This document shows positions 43,904 through 53,653 of a DNA stretch of 64,000 nucleotides, one piece after another; position 1 is the first letter of the stretch; each line of letters starts with the position of its first letter. The DNA is from a virus. Position numbers and translations under genes: made by a program. The DNA lies in the IMG/VR virus record IMGVR_UViG_3300007623_000006, positions 1 to 64,000 of that record; one strand, given 5' to 3'. The notes beneath the pieces were generated by a model. That model worked only from the letters and a program-made list of their open reading frames with translations. It had not been told where the DNA came from and did no database searches.

Positions 43904-45881
43904 TCAACTTACAGATGAACAATTGTTAAAGTTAAAAGAAGAGAAAACAAACGAATTTAAGAAACTATCTTATATAAAATTTACCCGATATGGTATCATT
44001 GATGTACAACTTATTAAGGAAATTGACGAGAAACTGAACTTAATTAACCTTGTTAAATCGATTGCATATAAAATGGGTATTTGTTTAGATGATGCTCTTG
44101 GTACAGTTAAACCTTGGGGTACATATATTACAAACATTGCATATTCTTTAGGATTTATACTTCCAAATGATGGTTCTTTTGCTGGTGGTGACGCTGGTAT
44201 TAAAGGTGCTTGGGTTGCTGACCCTGAAGTAGGAAAACACAATTGGATTGTATCATTTGACTGGGCATCTCTATATCCTTCAATTATTAGATGGAACAAT
44301 TTTTCACCTGAAACATACATTAATTCAAGTGAGTTGCCGCAAGAGTTAAAGGAAATTAGACAGAAAGTATTTGTAGATAATGAAGATTTATTAATTGGTA
44401 AAGTCGACGAAATAATTGAAAAAGTTACACCTGTATTAGAAAAATATAATGTGTCTGCTGGTATAAATGGTTCTTTTTATAAAAGAGATGAAGTTGGGTT
44501 AATTCCACAGTTGATTAAACAATTGTATGCAGAAAGAAAATCTGATAAAAAACAAATGTTTGTACATACACAAAAAATACAAGATTTAAAGAATAACGGT
44601 GGTACTGAAGCAGAAATAAAAGAGCAAGAAAACTTAGAAGCATTTTGGGATACTGCTCAAATGACAAAGAAAATCTTACTTAACTCACTTTATGGTGCAC
44701 TAGGTAATAAGTACTTTGTATTATTCAACAATGAGATTGCTGCTGCGATTACAGGTAATGGTAGATTTACTAATAAAAGTATGGCAATTGCTGTAGATAA
44801 TATGTTAAAGCAAAAGGTACCAAGTAAAAATCCTTATTTAGTGTATGGTGATACTGATTCATTTTACTTAACTATTGATGAATTTGTTAAAGCAAAAGAG
44901 TCTAAAGTTGAAATGAGTTTTGAGGATAAGATTAATTTCTGTGACAATGTATGTGAAAAAATTATTCAACCATATGTTAATGATATGACACATAAGATTG
45001 GTAAATCTTTAAATGTACTTGAAGCTGATGCTATGGCAATGGATAGAGAGATTATTGCTGATAGTGGTATTTTCATTGCTAAAAAAAGATATATTGCTAG
45101 AGTACTTGATAATGAAGGTGTTCGGTTAAAAGAGCCTAAGAAAAAAGTAATGGGTTTAGAATTAGTTAGAAGTTCAACTCCTACATTTTGTAGAAAGTAT
45201 CTTAAAGAGAGTATTGACATTCTGCTTGATGGTGATGAGTCTACATTACAAGATTGGGCAAGTGATGTTAAACAAAAATTTATGTCTGCTCCTATAGAAG
45301 ATGTTAGTAGAGTTACGGGTGTTAATAAAGTATCGTTTGACTTTAAAACTAAAGATGGTGACAGAAAATGGCCTGCTTTAAGTTTACAAGAAGAGGCAAG
45401 TCTTAAAAACTCTAAAGATGAGTATGTTATGAAAAGAATTAAATATCAAACTAAACAAATGTTTAAAGACTTTAATTCAATATATCCTGATATGAGTACA
45501 AAAGAAATAGGTTACAGATTTTACAATCACCCGCTTTATTTTGATAGTCCAGATGGTGTTGCCGAGTGTACTCCTATTGCTATTAACAGTAGGGCTGCAA
45601 CTGTACATAATATGTCTATTTTAGTAAATGATTTACAGAAGGAATATTCGTTTATTAATGAAAAAGATAAAATGAAATATTGTATTTTGAAATTACCAAA
45701 TCCTACTAACTCTGAAGTGTTTGGTTATCAAAATCCTTCTATTCTAAGTAAAGTTAGTCTTGAAAACTATATTAATAGAGATGATATGTGGGATAGATTT
45801 TTTATCCAAGCATTGGATATTATGATTGGACCTCTTAATTGGTCACATAAAAAGAAAATTACAGTAGATGAGTGGTTTTAA
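43893..45881 (+). CDS. 43B: DNA polymerase, C-terminal fragment with Exo III and polymerase motifs (split gene 43B)
   Basis: A 662-aa protein completing gp43. Exo III (Y-x3-D, RYGIIDV) lies at about residues 32-38. Polymerase motif A is FDWASLYPSI, motif B KILLNSLYGALGNK and motif C YGDTDSFYL. The C-terminus VDEWF may be the sliding-clamp-binding tail, as the C-terminus of T4 gp43 is. About 30 residues before RYGIIDV are a new charged N-terminal extension that could mediate association with the first fragment. The start codon lies within the end of the endonuclease gene. Confidence 0.93.
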   Translation: MDYSQLTDEQLLKLKEEKTNEFKKLSYIKFTRYGIIDVQLIKEIDEKLNLINLVKSIAYKMGICLDDALGTVKPWGTYITNIAYSLGFILPNDGSFAGGDAGIKGAWVADPEVGKHNWIVSFDWASLYPSIIRWNNFSPETYINSSELPQELKEIRQKVFVDNEDLLIGKVDEIIEKVTPVLEKYNVSAGINGSFYKRDEVGLIPQLIKQLYAERKSDKKQMFVHTQKIQDLKNNGGTEAEIKEQENLEAFWDTAQMTKKILLNSLYGALGNKYFVLFNNEIAAAITGNGRFTNKSMAIAVDNMLKQKVPSKNPYLVYGDTDSFYLTIDEFVKAKESKVEMSFEDKINFCDNVCEKIIQPYVNDMTHKIGKSLNVLEADAMAMDREIIADSGIFIAKKRYIARVLDNEGVRLKEPKKKVMGLELVRSSTPTFCRKYLKESIDILLDGDESTLQDWASDVKQKFMSAPIEDVSRVTGVNKVSFDFKTKDGDRKWPALSLQEEASLKNSKDEYVMKRIKYQTKQMFKDFNSIYPDMSTKEIGYRFYNHPLYFDSPDGVAECTPIAINSRAATVHNMSILVNDLQKEYSFINEKDKMKYCILKLPNPTNSEVFGYQNPSILSKVSLENYINRDDMWDRFFIQALDIMIGPLNWSHKKKITVDEWF

Positions 45882-46411
45882 ATCACTGTCTCATCTGCTT
45901 CAGGTTCTTGCACTTCTGTAGGAACCTCTATGTCTAGTGCTACATTTTCTGCATCATTTAATGATGTGATTTCTTCAATTGTATAATAATCATACACCAA
46001 CTCCATATCAAATGTAAGTTCTGTATTTTCACCTGTTGAAGAATACTGAATGTCACCTACTGCTACTGGTAAAATATTTCTATAAGTTATTTTTTGTTTT
46101 GTTTTACCAGTCGAGTCTTGTAATATAATCCATCCATCAGAAAGAGAGTCTAAATTTTTCATTGAAAGCACATCTTTAACTAAACCTGACCATATTTCCA
46201 TATCTTCGTCACATAGTATTGTAATTGTTAAAGGATTGTATTCTAGATTTCTACCTGCTGTTTTACCATTTAGCACATCATATCTACTTGGTACTTCAGA
46301 GTACCCTAATGATACACCTGGTAAGTTAACAGTTTGTACTGAATATGTAGTTTCATACCCAAATAAATCAGTTCCAAAAATTATATTACTATCTAAAGCT
46401 TGATTTGCCAT
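45878..46411 (-). CDS. Tail-tube-fold protein (gp19-like)
   Basis: A 177-aa beta-rich protein. The pattern VNLPGVSLGYSEVP, then YNPLTITILCDEDM, W.ILQD..GK.....TYRNILPVAVGDI, and ELTFDMELVYDYY follows the tail tube (gp19) and its tube-like relatives (T4 gp19 is 163 aa). The sheath gene in this window is not followed by a tube gene, so this gene is a good candidate for it. It is alone on the minus strand, with a late promoter at 46450-46457. A baseplate tube-initiator or completion protein is an alternative. Confidence 0.65.
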   Translation of the reverse strand: MANQALDSNIIFGTDLFGYETTYSVQTVNLPGVSLGYSEVPSRYDVLNGKTAGRNLEYNPLTITILCDEDMEIWSGLVKDVLSMKNLDSLSDGWIILQDSTGKTKQKITYRNILPVAVGDIQYSSTGENTELTFDMELVYDYYTIEEITSLNDAENVALDIEVPTEVQEPEADETVI

Positions 46412-46449
46412 TATTGTTCCTAAAATTAAGTAAATTTTTATTATAATAG

Positions 46450-46457
46450 TATTTATA
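46450..46457 (-). promoter_or_regulatory. T4-type late promoter for the tube-like gene
   Basis: TATTTATA on the plus strand reads TATAAATA on the minus strand, 38 bases before the start at 46411. Confidence 0.7.
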
Positions 46458-46475
46458 AAAACAAAAAGGTTATAT

Positions 46476-47237
46476 ATGGCACAAACTAATTATCTTGACA
46501 AAGAGGAACTTTTACAAGAGATAATTAATATACAAACTAACCCTAACGCCGACAAAACAAAGTTTGCTACACAATGTATGTTAATTATCAATAACTTAAA
46601 AAAGAGACCACAGTTTAGTGGTTACACATCAAATTGGACAGAAGATTATGTATCTAATTCAATATATAAAATGTTAAAATACATTCATAATTTTGACCAT
46701 ACAAGAATATCAAAAATAACAAATGAACCAGTATCACCATTTGCATATTTGACACAGATTGCAAAGGCTGCATTCTTTGAAGTAATTAACAAAAGAAAAC
46801 GAGAAGATGGTTACATAAAGGAAACTGTACAATACCAAGAACTAGAAGATTTAGTACAGCATGCTTATAGAAATATCGAAGATATAAAAACAAATGAGCA
46901 AATTGAAAGAATAAAGTTAGAAAACGAAGTTATATCTTATAACTTAAGAAAACTTGAAATTGACGGTAATAGATTTGAAACTATTAGAGATATGCTACAG
47001 TACTTATGGGACAAAGGTGAAAGAAAAATTAAAATTGAGTACCCTAAAAAATATAATATTTCACTAGAAGAGTATGATGCTATTGGTAAAATTGGACATT
47101 TTGATTATTTAAACCTAACAAAGAAAACTTATAAACAAAAGAAAAAAGAAGAAGAACCTGAGTTAGAAGACATTGAAGAATTAATTAAGACTGATATTGA
47201 TGATTGGTCGGATGACCCATTTGACTTAGAGGTATAA
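46476..47237 (+). CDS. 55: Late-transcription sigma factor, gp55-like
   Basis: A 253-aa sigma factor, longer than T4 gp55 (185 aa). The core has FDHTRISKITNEPVSPFAYLTQIAKAAFFEVINKRKREDGYI, divided into a short -10-binding region, as in gp55 (...ISEITGQKVNAFAYISQI). It directs host RNA polymerase to TATAAATA late promoters seen throughout the window. The acidic end (DDPFDLEV) may contact the sliding clamp, as the T4 tail does. It starts the recombination/replication operon. Confidence 0.88.
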   Translation: MAQTNYLDKEELLQEIINIQTNPNADKTKFATQCMLIINNLKKRPQFSGYTSNWTEDYVSNSIYKMLKYIHNFDHTRISKITNEPVSPFAYLTQIAKAAFFEVINKRKREDGYIKETVQYQELEDLVQHAYRNIEDIKTNEQIERIKLENEVISYNLRKLEIDGNRFETIRDMLQYLWDKGERKIKIEYPKKYNISLEEYDAIGKIGHFDYLNLTKKTYKQKKKEEEPELEDIEELIKTDIDDWSDDPFDLEV

Positions 47238-47238
47238 T

Positions 47239-48363
47239 ATGACTATAATCAACCCAGATAAAATTATTTTACTAGGTGATTTACACTTTGGTAAAAATAA
47301 GTTTTCACACCAAACACTTGACTCACAGATGAGATTTTTTGATGAGCAATTGTTTCCTTATATGGAAAATGAAGGGTGTGACACTATTATTCAAGTAGGT
47401 GATGTATTTGACAATAGAATTGTAATAGATATAGAATACTTACAATTAATACTTAAGAGATTTTTTGATAAACTTAAAGAAAAAAATATAACATTTATTT
47501 GTATTGTTGGTAACCATGATATATATCATAAAACTAGTAGAGAGTACACTATATTAAGTGTAATTGATAGATTATATGATAATGTTACTGTTATAAATGA
47601 TAGAAAAGAAATTCTTATAAATGATAAAAGATGTTATTTTGTTCCTTGGATATTACCAGATGAAACCTTAACTAGTGATGAGTTAACAGGAATGAATTAT
47701 GTATTTGGCCACTTTGAGATTAGAAACTTTGAAATGACTAAAGGTCATATAGATGAGCATTCTATGTTAAGTCCTGAATTTTTTAAGAAAAAAAGAAACT
47801 TAAAAAAAGTATACAGTGGACACTATCATATTAAAAGTGATAAAGAAAAAATCACATACCTAGGTACACCTTATTGGTTAGATTGGGGTGACTATGCTAC
47901 TACTAGAGGATTTTATGTATTAGATAAAGATTTTAATGAGTCATATGTTGAAAATGAAAAAAGTACTAGATTTATTAAACTTAAGTACAGTGATAGTCAA
48001 GAGAAGCCATTAGATATAACAGGTCTTTATTATAAAAAAACTGTGACTATAGACAGTGATGATATTGAAACGGTTGCACCTGCTTTAAAAGGACATAAAC
48101 TTAAATTGTTTATTAATGAGAGTTCTGATAATAAACATGAAGAGTATATCTATATGTTAAAACAGCAAGGACTAGACTTTGAAATTACAAATAATGTAGA
48201 GATAAGTAATATTATTGGTGAAAGTTATATTGAAGATATTGAGGATAGTACAATGACTATACCATCAACATCTAAAGGTCTTATCACTGAAACAATTAAA
48301 AAGAAACATCCAACATTAGTACCATTAGTGGAAGAGTTGTTTAGAGAGATTGAGGAAGTTTAA
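47239..48363 (+). CDS. 47: Recombination endonuclease subunit gp47 (SbcD/Mre11-like)
   Basis: A 374-aa metallophosphoesterase. Metal-binding motifs are GDLHFG (13-18), GDVFDN, GNHD, GHFEIR and GHYHI. With gp46 it resects DNA ends for recombination-dependent replication and helps degrade host DNA. Its stop and the gp46 start share bases (TAATG), so the two are coupled. Confidence 0.93.
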   Translation: MTIINPDKIILLGDLHFGKNKFSHQTLDSQMRFFDEQLFPYMENEGCDTIIQVGDVFDNRIVIDIEYLQLILKRFFDKLKEKNITFICIVGNHDIYHKTSREYTILSVIDRLYDNVTVINDRKEILINDKRCYFVPWILPDETLTSDELTGMNYVFGHFEIRNFEMTKGHIDEHSMLSPEFFKKKRNLKKVYSGHYHIKSDKEKITYLGTPYWLDWGDYATTRGFYVLDKDFNESYVENEKSTRFIKLKYSDSQEKPLDITGLYYKKTVTIDSDDIETVAPALKGHKLKLFINESSDNKHEEYIYMLKQQGLDFEITNNVEISNIIGESYIEDIEDSTMTIPSTSKGLITETIKKKHPTLVPLVEELFREIEEV

Positions 48364-50117
48364 TGAAAATAGATTTTTTAACTATTGAGTTTAAGAATGT
48401 TTTAAGTTATGGAAATACACCTACAACATTTGAGTTTAAAGATGGTATTGATTTAATTAATGCTAAAAATGGTGCTGGTAAGAGTTCTTTTATTGATGCT
48501 CTTACTTATGGGTTGTATGGTAAGGCTTTTAGAAAAATTAAGTTAGGTTCACTTATTAACCACCATAATAATAAAGAAATGTTAGTTAAAGTGACATTTC
48601 AAGTAGAAAATATGGGATACTTTCAAGTAGTAAGAGGAATGAAACCTGCAGTATTTAAAGTGTTTCATAATAAAAAGAATTGTGATTTTGAGGATAAACA
48701 TCTTTTACCTGAAAAGGCAACAACTAGTGAATATCAGAGTATGTTAGAAGATGAAATTCTACATATGAGTGAAAATGTATATAGACAGTTAATTGTATTA
48801 GGTGCAAATATTTCAACTAGTAAGAATTTTATGGACTTAAGTGCTAAAGAAAAAGAAGAAGTTTTCCAAATTATTACTGATACAAGTATATTTAATGATT
48901 TAAGAAGTATACTAAAGAAAAAAATATCTGTTGTTAATACCTATATATATGAACATGAATACAAAGTAAGTATTCTTAATAATACTTTAGAAACTGAAGA
49001 AAGAAATATTGCATCACTTGAGCAACAAAATGAAGTTATAAAACACGATAAAAATAGAATACTAACTGAATTGGAGACTGAACTAGAAGATAGAAGGTCA
49101 AAGGTACCTGAGTATGAAAGAGCAGTTGAAAAGTTAAAAGAGTTAAAAGAACTTTACGAACAAGAAAAACTTGAGTTACAAGAAAAAGAAAAATGTTACA
49201 GTGATTTATTAACACAACAAAGAGCTTTAAGCGATGAAATACATCATATTGAAAGAGCAAAAGCAGGTGTAGTTGTATGTGATGAATGTGATAATCACAT
49301 TAATTTAACAGAAATTGACATATCACCGGAAAGAGAGTCAAAAGTTAATGAAGATTATGTTATAATTACTCAAAGAATAAAAGAAAAAGAGCAATATATT
49401 TCGGAGATAAAAGAATCAAGTTCAGTAAAATATGAAAAGTTATTAAATTCTAAAAGAATAATTCAAAACCAAAAAGAAAATTTGGACAGAATAGATGCTA
49501 TTATATCTGATATTGAAACTAAAAAGCAATGGAAAGAGTTGGATATTGACTATTCATCAATTAATAAACTAAAAGATGAATTAGAAGAAGAAAAACAAGA
49601 GATATTATCTCTTAAAGAAAAAGTAAATCAATACAACACACTTTCTACTATTGTTGGTGATGATGAATTAAAGGGTTATACTTTAAATCAACAAATACCA
49701 GTATTAAACAGATATATAAATCAATTTATTGAAAGATTTAATGCGTTTGATTATAACTTTGTTATTGATACTAACTTCAAAGAAAGAATTATATCAAGAA
49801 ATGAAGAAAAGGAATTTAATGCTATGAGTAATGGACAGAAACAAAGATTTACATTCTCTATATTATTTGCATTCTTAAAATTAGTTGAGGAAAAAAATGG
49901 TATTACTACAAACTTGTTAATACTAGATGAGGTATTAGACAGTTCGAGTGATACTGAGGGTAAATTTGAGTTGATTAAAATTTTAACTGATGATTTTTCT
50001 AAGTCAAAAAATGTTATAATTATATCACATAACCCTGATATTGTTCAAAATGTAGAAGAGTTTAACAGAATAATTCAAGTTGAGCATGATAATTATTCAA
50101 AAATGATAGTGGAGTAG
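48363..50117 (+). CDS. 46: Recombination endonuclease subunit gp46 (SbcC/Rad50-like)
   Basis: A 584-aa SMC-like ATPase. Walker A is NGAGKSS at about 36-42. Two coiled-coil arms flank the zinc hook CDEC (Cys 306 and 309). The ABC signature is SNGQKQR and Walker B is LLILDEVLDSS. It dimerises through the hook and controls gp47 nuclease. Length is close to T4 gp46 (560 aa). Confidence 0.94.
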   Translation: MKIDFLTIEFKNVLSYGNTPTTFEFKDGIDLINAKNGAGKSSFIDALTYGLYGKAFRKIKLGSLINHHNNKEMLVKVTFQVENMGYFQVVRGMKPAVFKVFHNKKNCDFEDKHLLPEKATTSEYQSMLEDEILHMSENVYRQLIVLGANISTSKNFMDLSAKEKEEVFQIITDTSIFNDLRSILKKKISVVNTYIYEHEYKVSILNNTLETEERNIASLEQQNEVIKHDKNRILTELETELEDRRSKVPEYERAVEKLKELKELYEQEKLELQEKEKCYSDLLTQQRALSDEIHHIERAKAGVVVCDECDNHINLTEIDISPERESKVNEDYVIITQRIKEKEQYISEIKESSSVKYEKLLNSKRIIQNQKENLDRIDAIISDIETKKQWKELDIDYSSINKLKDELEEEKQEILSLKEKVNQYNTLSTIVGDDELKGYTLNQQIPVLNRYINQFIERFNAFDYNFVIDTNFKERIISRNEEKEFNAMSNGQKQRFTFSILFAFLKLVEEKNGITTNLLILDEVLDSSSDTEGKFELIKILTDDFSKSKNVIIISHNPDIVQNVEEFNRIIQVEHDNYSKMIVE

Positions 50118-50120
50118 ATA

Positions 50121-50375
50121 ATGGCGGAAAGAGCACCTGATGATTTTAATGAGGTTTTAGATGGTATACATAGACTTAAGCAACATAAAGACATGACTTG
50201 GATGGACTCTATTTTAGAGTTCTGTGAGTTGAATGATTATAGAGTTGAGGATGTTGGTTTTATGTTAAAAGAAAATAAAAATTTTTTAAAAATTTTAGAA
50301 GATGATTTTAAAAGAAATAAACATATCAGAGGGTATGTTGAAGAAAAAATATCATTTTTAGAAGATTGGATTTAA
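50121..50375 (+). CDS. Small acidic protein, possible gp33-type late co-activator
   Basis: An 84-aa protein. A helical core with DMTWMDSILEFCELNDYRVEDVG recalls the [M-x-Y-x-E-A] helix of gp33-like co-activators of T4-like phages. It ends in a hydrophobic-acidic FLEDWI that could bind the sliding clamp, as gp33 does. It lies between gp46 and the clamp-loader genes. The call is tentative; sequence similarity is weak by eye. Confidence 0.4.
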   Translation: MAERAPDDFNEVLDGIHRLKQHKDMTWMDSILEFCELNDYRVEDVGFMLKENKNFLKILEDDFKRNKHIRGYVEEKISFLEDWI

Positions 50376-50376
50376 T

Positions 50377-50961
50377 ATGTTACAGTTTAATGAGCAATAT
50401 AATGTCTTGCACGGTATTTATATAACATTTACTAATAATTCTAATCATAGAATCTTAGTATCTAAACACAAAGCAGCAGCAAGAGATAAAGTGAAGTCTA
50501 TATATCCTTATAGAAGATATGAGTCATGGACAAAGGAAAACTTAATACTTTTAGGTCTTAGTATTATGTTAGAACAAAAACCTAGTTCTTTTCAAGGAAT
50601 GTTACAAGAACTTATATCTGAAGATACCGATGAAAAAGTTAAGCGTTTTAAGGATATAATTATGAACTATAAAAGTTATATCACAGAAGATGTTAACATG
50701 ATTATTGAAAACTATGGTGAAAAGCCGTCATTTGATGATATGTTTAAACTTTATACAGACAAAAAGATTAAATTTTATACACTTTGGTGGTATTTAAAGT
50801 TTACAGGTGCTGACATAGACAAAATTTGTACTATGAGAGTTAAAGGTAATATTATAAAAAGAATAAAACAAATGTCGTTATTTTTGACATTTAAAGAAAG
50901 TAATTTAATAAAAATAAAAGAAATGTTAAATGAAAAGTTAGATTTAAGTACAGATTTATAG
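50377..50961 (+). CDS. Unknown protein upstream of the clamp loader
   Basis: A 194-aa basic, helical protein not recognised. It starts one base after the preceding gene and its stop is followed by the gp44 ribosome site. The better gp62 match is the gene at 53134, so it is not a likely clamp-loader small subunit. Position suggests a role in replication. Confidence 0.55.
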   Translation: MLQFNEQYNVLHGIYITFTNNSNHRILVSKHKAAARDKVKSIYPYRRYESWTKENLILLGLSIMLEQKPSSFQGMLQELISEDTDEKVKRFKDIIMNYKSYITEDVNMIIENYGEKPSFDDMFKLYTDKKIKFYTLWWYLKFTGADIDKICTMRVKGNIIKRIKQMSLFLTFKESNLIKIKEMLNEKLDLSTDL

Positions 50962-50971
50962 GAGAAAGATA

Positions 50972-51934
50972 GTGAAAATTGTAGATAATAAACATTATAT
51001 TTGGGCAGAGAAATATAGACCACAGTGTATTGAGGATTTAATTATCCCTGATAGTATGAAAAAGCAACTGTTAGACTGGATTAAAGATGGTGAAATACCT
51101 AACTTAGGTATTTGGGGTAACACACCAGGACTAGGTAAAACATCACTAACTACTGCGTTAACTAAAGAAATAGGTGCTTCTGTACTTTGGAAAAATGCAT
51201 CAGGTGAAGGTGGAATTGAAATGATGAGAGAAGAGATTCCTCCATTTGCATCGACTGTATCTATGGACGGTAGACCTAAAATTGTTGTACTTGATGAAGC
51301 AGATAACTTAACTGCTGTACAAAATGGTGCACAATATAACTTAAGAGGTTCAATTGAAAAGTATGCTAAAAACTGTAGATTTATTCTTACAGGTAACTAT
51401 AAAGAAAAAGTTATTAAACCTATTTTAAATAGATTAAGTAATTTTGACTTTGATGAAATTTTCGCTAATCATAAAAAAGAGTTAGGTGCTTCTATTTACC
51501 AAAGACTATCTTGGATTTTAGATAATGAAAACATTGAGTATGAAAAGGGTGATGTACAAAAAGTACTAAAAAACTTCTACCCTTCAATTAGAGAAATGAC
51601 TATGTTTATGCAAAAGTCTGTAGTTGATGGTAAACTTGTTATTGATAGTAAGTATATTGAAATTGATAAGTTAAAAGAAGAAGTTATGGCTACAATTAAA
51701 GCAAAAGATTTTAAAGCGATGATGAAAGCGACTAATGACTTAACAGACCCTAGTTCTTTACTTACATATATTCATAAACATATGGAAGATTATTTTCCAG
51801 ATGAAAGTGTACCAAGAGTAATATTACTATTATCTGATTATATGGATTTAGCAAGTAGATGTAGAGATGAGCATATTAATATCGCTGCATTTTGTACAAA
51901 AATGATGATGGATATGAACATTAAATTTAAATAA
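50972..51934 (+). CDS. 44: Clamp-loader large subunit, gp44-like
   Basis: A 320-aa AAA+ protein starting at GTG after GGAGAAAG. It has the opening WAEKYRP, Walker A GNTPGLGKT at 49-57, Walker B VVLDEADN near 106-112 and a sensor 1 LTGNY. It loads the gp45 clamp with gp62. Length equals T4 gp44 (319 aa). The gp45 clamp gene is not in the window. Confidence 0.94.
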   Translation: MKIVDNKHYIWAEKYRPQCIEDLIIPDSMKKQLLDWIKDGEIPNLGIWGNTPGLGKTSLTTALTKEIGASVLWKNASGEGGIEMMREEIPPFASTVSMDGRPKIVVLDEADNLTAVQNGAQYNLRGSIEKYAKNCRFILTGNYKEKVIKPILNRLSNFDFDEIFANHKKELGASIYQRLSWILDNENIEYEKGDVQKVLKNFYPSIREMTMFMQKSVVDGKLVIDSKYIEIDKLKEEVMATIKAKDFKAMMKATNDLTDPSSLLTYIHKHMEDYFPDESVPRVILLLSDYMDLASRCRDEHINIAAFCTKMMMDMNIKFK

Positions 51935-51944
51935 AAGGTTGATT

Positions 51945-53132
51945 ATGGGTAATTCAAAAATTAATATGGTTTGTGACAGTTATGTATCTCTTGAAGATGC
52001 AATGTTACAAAACTATATCGCAGATAGTTATTCTTTTCCGATTGTTAATGTAGCAATTAAAGATGAAAAGTTTGACGATTTTGTATCTGATTTAAAACAA
52101 AAGTTTTCAGATATTGTTGTTAGTGCTATAGATATAAGTACAACATCTAAGTTTGTATATGTTGAAAACAAAGAAAAGTTTTTTATGGAACTTGTATGGG
52201 ATTATAAGAATAAATCTTATAGTGTTAATATTTATGGTAAAACATACGATTACTCAAATGATGTGTGGCAAATCGTTAAACAATATGAGCCAGGTGGAAG
52301 TGGTATATTTTTAGAAGTTGATAACTACACAATGTCTGATAATGGTGCTTTAAATATAAGAAAAGATTTTAAAGAACTTGGTGATATATATGATGCGTCA
52401 GATGATTATTACCCTTACTTAGATACTGATATGTTATTTAAAAAGTTTGCACTAAGTTCTGAAAATATACTATTACTTGTTGGGCAACCTGGTGTAGGTA
52501 AAACTAAGTTAGTTGCATTGTATGAAAAATATATGTTTAAATACCCTGAATTATTTAATGTAAATAAAGATTTAATGTCAGAAGAGTCTTATTTTAAAAT
52601 TGCTTATGTTAAAAATGAAGATATTTTAGCAAAAGATTCATTTTGGGAAGATTTAAATAAAAATAATTATAATCTTATTTTCTTAGATGATGCAGATAAT
52701 TGCCTATTACCAAGAGATAGTGAAGTGTATACAACTGAAGATGCAAACAGAAAGAAATTTATTTCACAACTATTATCTTTTACTGATGGGATTTCAGAGA
52801 GTAGTACAAAACTTATAATTACTACAAACAGAAGTGTTGATAATATTGATGTTGCTGTATTAAGAAGAGGAAGAACATTTGATATTTTAGAGTTACAACC
52901 TTTATCACACGATGAAGCATTACTTATTTGGGAAAAGGCTGAGTTAGAATCTGATGAATTTAACGAGTTATTTAAGGATAAACATGATATAATACCAAGT
53001 GAATTAGGTGCAGAAATTTCAATTAGAAAGAAAATGAGTGAAAATGGTGATGAAATTGGTGAATACTTAAAAAGAGATGGTATATCATTAATACATTCAT
53101 TTAGAAACAGAAAAAGAAGTATAGGATTATAA
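51945..53132 (+). CDS. AAA+ ATPase inserted between clamp-loader genes
   Basis: A 395-aa AAA+ protein from the ATG at 51945, 6 bases after AAAAGG; a TTG two codons earlier is less likely. The first 160 residues are a domain not recognised. Walker A is GQPGVGKT, Walker B NLIFLDDADN and sensor 1 IITTNRS, with an arginine-finger candidate in LRRGRTFD. It resembles AAA proteins of the ClpA/FtsH/Vps4-like style more than clamp loaders. Its location between gp44 and gp62 suggests a replication-linked remodeller. The partner is unknown. Confidence 0.7.
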   Translation: MGNSKINMVCDSYVSLEDAMLQNYIADSYSFPIVNVAIKDEKFDDFVSDLKQKFSDIVVSAIDISTTSKFVYVENKEKFFMELVWDYKNKSYSVNIYGKTYDYSNDVWQIVKQYEPGGSGIFLEVDNYTMSDNGALNIRKDFKELGDIYDASDDYYPYLDTDMLFKKFALSSENILLLVGQPGVGKTKLVALYEKYMFKYPELFNVNKDLMSEESYFKIAYVKNEDILAKDSFWEDLNKNNYNLIFLDDADNCLLPRDSEVYTTEDANRKKFISQLLSFTDGISESSTKLIITTNRSVDNIDVAVLRRGRTFDILELQPLSHDEALLIWEKAELESDEFNELFKDKHDIIPSELGAEISIRKKMSENGDEIGEYLKRDGISLIHSFRNRKRSIGL

Positions 53133-53133
53133 A

Positions 53134-53610
53134 ATGATGGACGATTGGGGATTGGGTGTTAAACAGACAACAGTCGAAGAAAAAGTAAAATTAGAAGCAG
53201 AGGAAATTAAAGTAGAGAAAAAATCTCAAGAGCATAATGTGTTTCACATTATTTCCTCTGCTGTAGATAGAAAGTTTGTTCCTAGAGAGGAAGAATATGA
53301 TAAGATTCCACCTTATTTATTTTTAAGATACTTTGCCAATGACCCAAACGGACTTATTATTGTAAGTGAGTTAAATGTAAGAAAAAACATACCTAAAAAA
53401 TGGGAATATTGGTTTATGAGACTTATGATGCCAAAGAGTACTAGATTTATTAGATTTAATAAAAAAGAAAAGTTTGACGATGAACAGTTTTTAGAAAATC
53501 TTAAACATTACTACAAATGCAATGAAAGACAAGCATTAGAATACTTAAAACTTTTACCTGAAAGTGAAGTTAACCGAATAAAAAATATTTATAAGCACGG
53601 TTCTATGTAA
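53134..53610 (+). CDS. 62: Clamp-loader small subunit, gp62-like
   Basis: A 158-aa protein. After an N-terminal charged segment it has PYLFLRYFANDPNG, then an IPKKWEYWFMRLMMPKSTRFIRF core and a final helical region LENLKHYYKCNERQALEYLKLLPESEV. That end matches the last helices of gp62-type proteins in T4-like phages (a 'YY.....A...L.LL' pattern). It joins four gp44 subunits to form the clamp loader. Two ATG codons open the gene; either may be the start. Confidence 0.68.
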   Translation: MMDDWGLGVKQTTVEEKVKLEAEEIKVEKKSQEHNVFHIISSAVDRKFVPREEEYDKIPPYLFLRYFANDPNGLIIVSELNVRKNIPKKWEYWFMRLMMPKSTRFIRFNKKEKFDDEQFLENLKHYYKCNERQALEYLKLLPESEVNRIKNIYKHGSM

Positions 53611-53620
53611 ACTCAGTCTC

Positions 53621-53628
53621 TATAAATA
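53621..53628 (+). promoter_or_regulatory. T4-type late promoter before the DHH gene
   Basis: TATAAATA 25 bases before the start at 53654. Confidence 0.6.
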
Positions 53629-53653
53629 CATTAAATTATTACAAAGAAGATTT

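Noticed and set aside
50377-50961. gp62-like clamp-loader subunit by position before gp44
   Set aside because: The protein at 53134-53610 fits the gp62 pattern better; this one shows no such motif.
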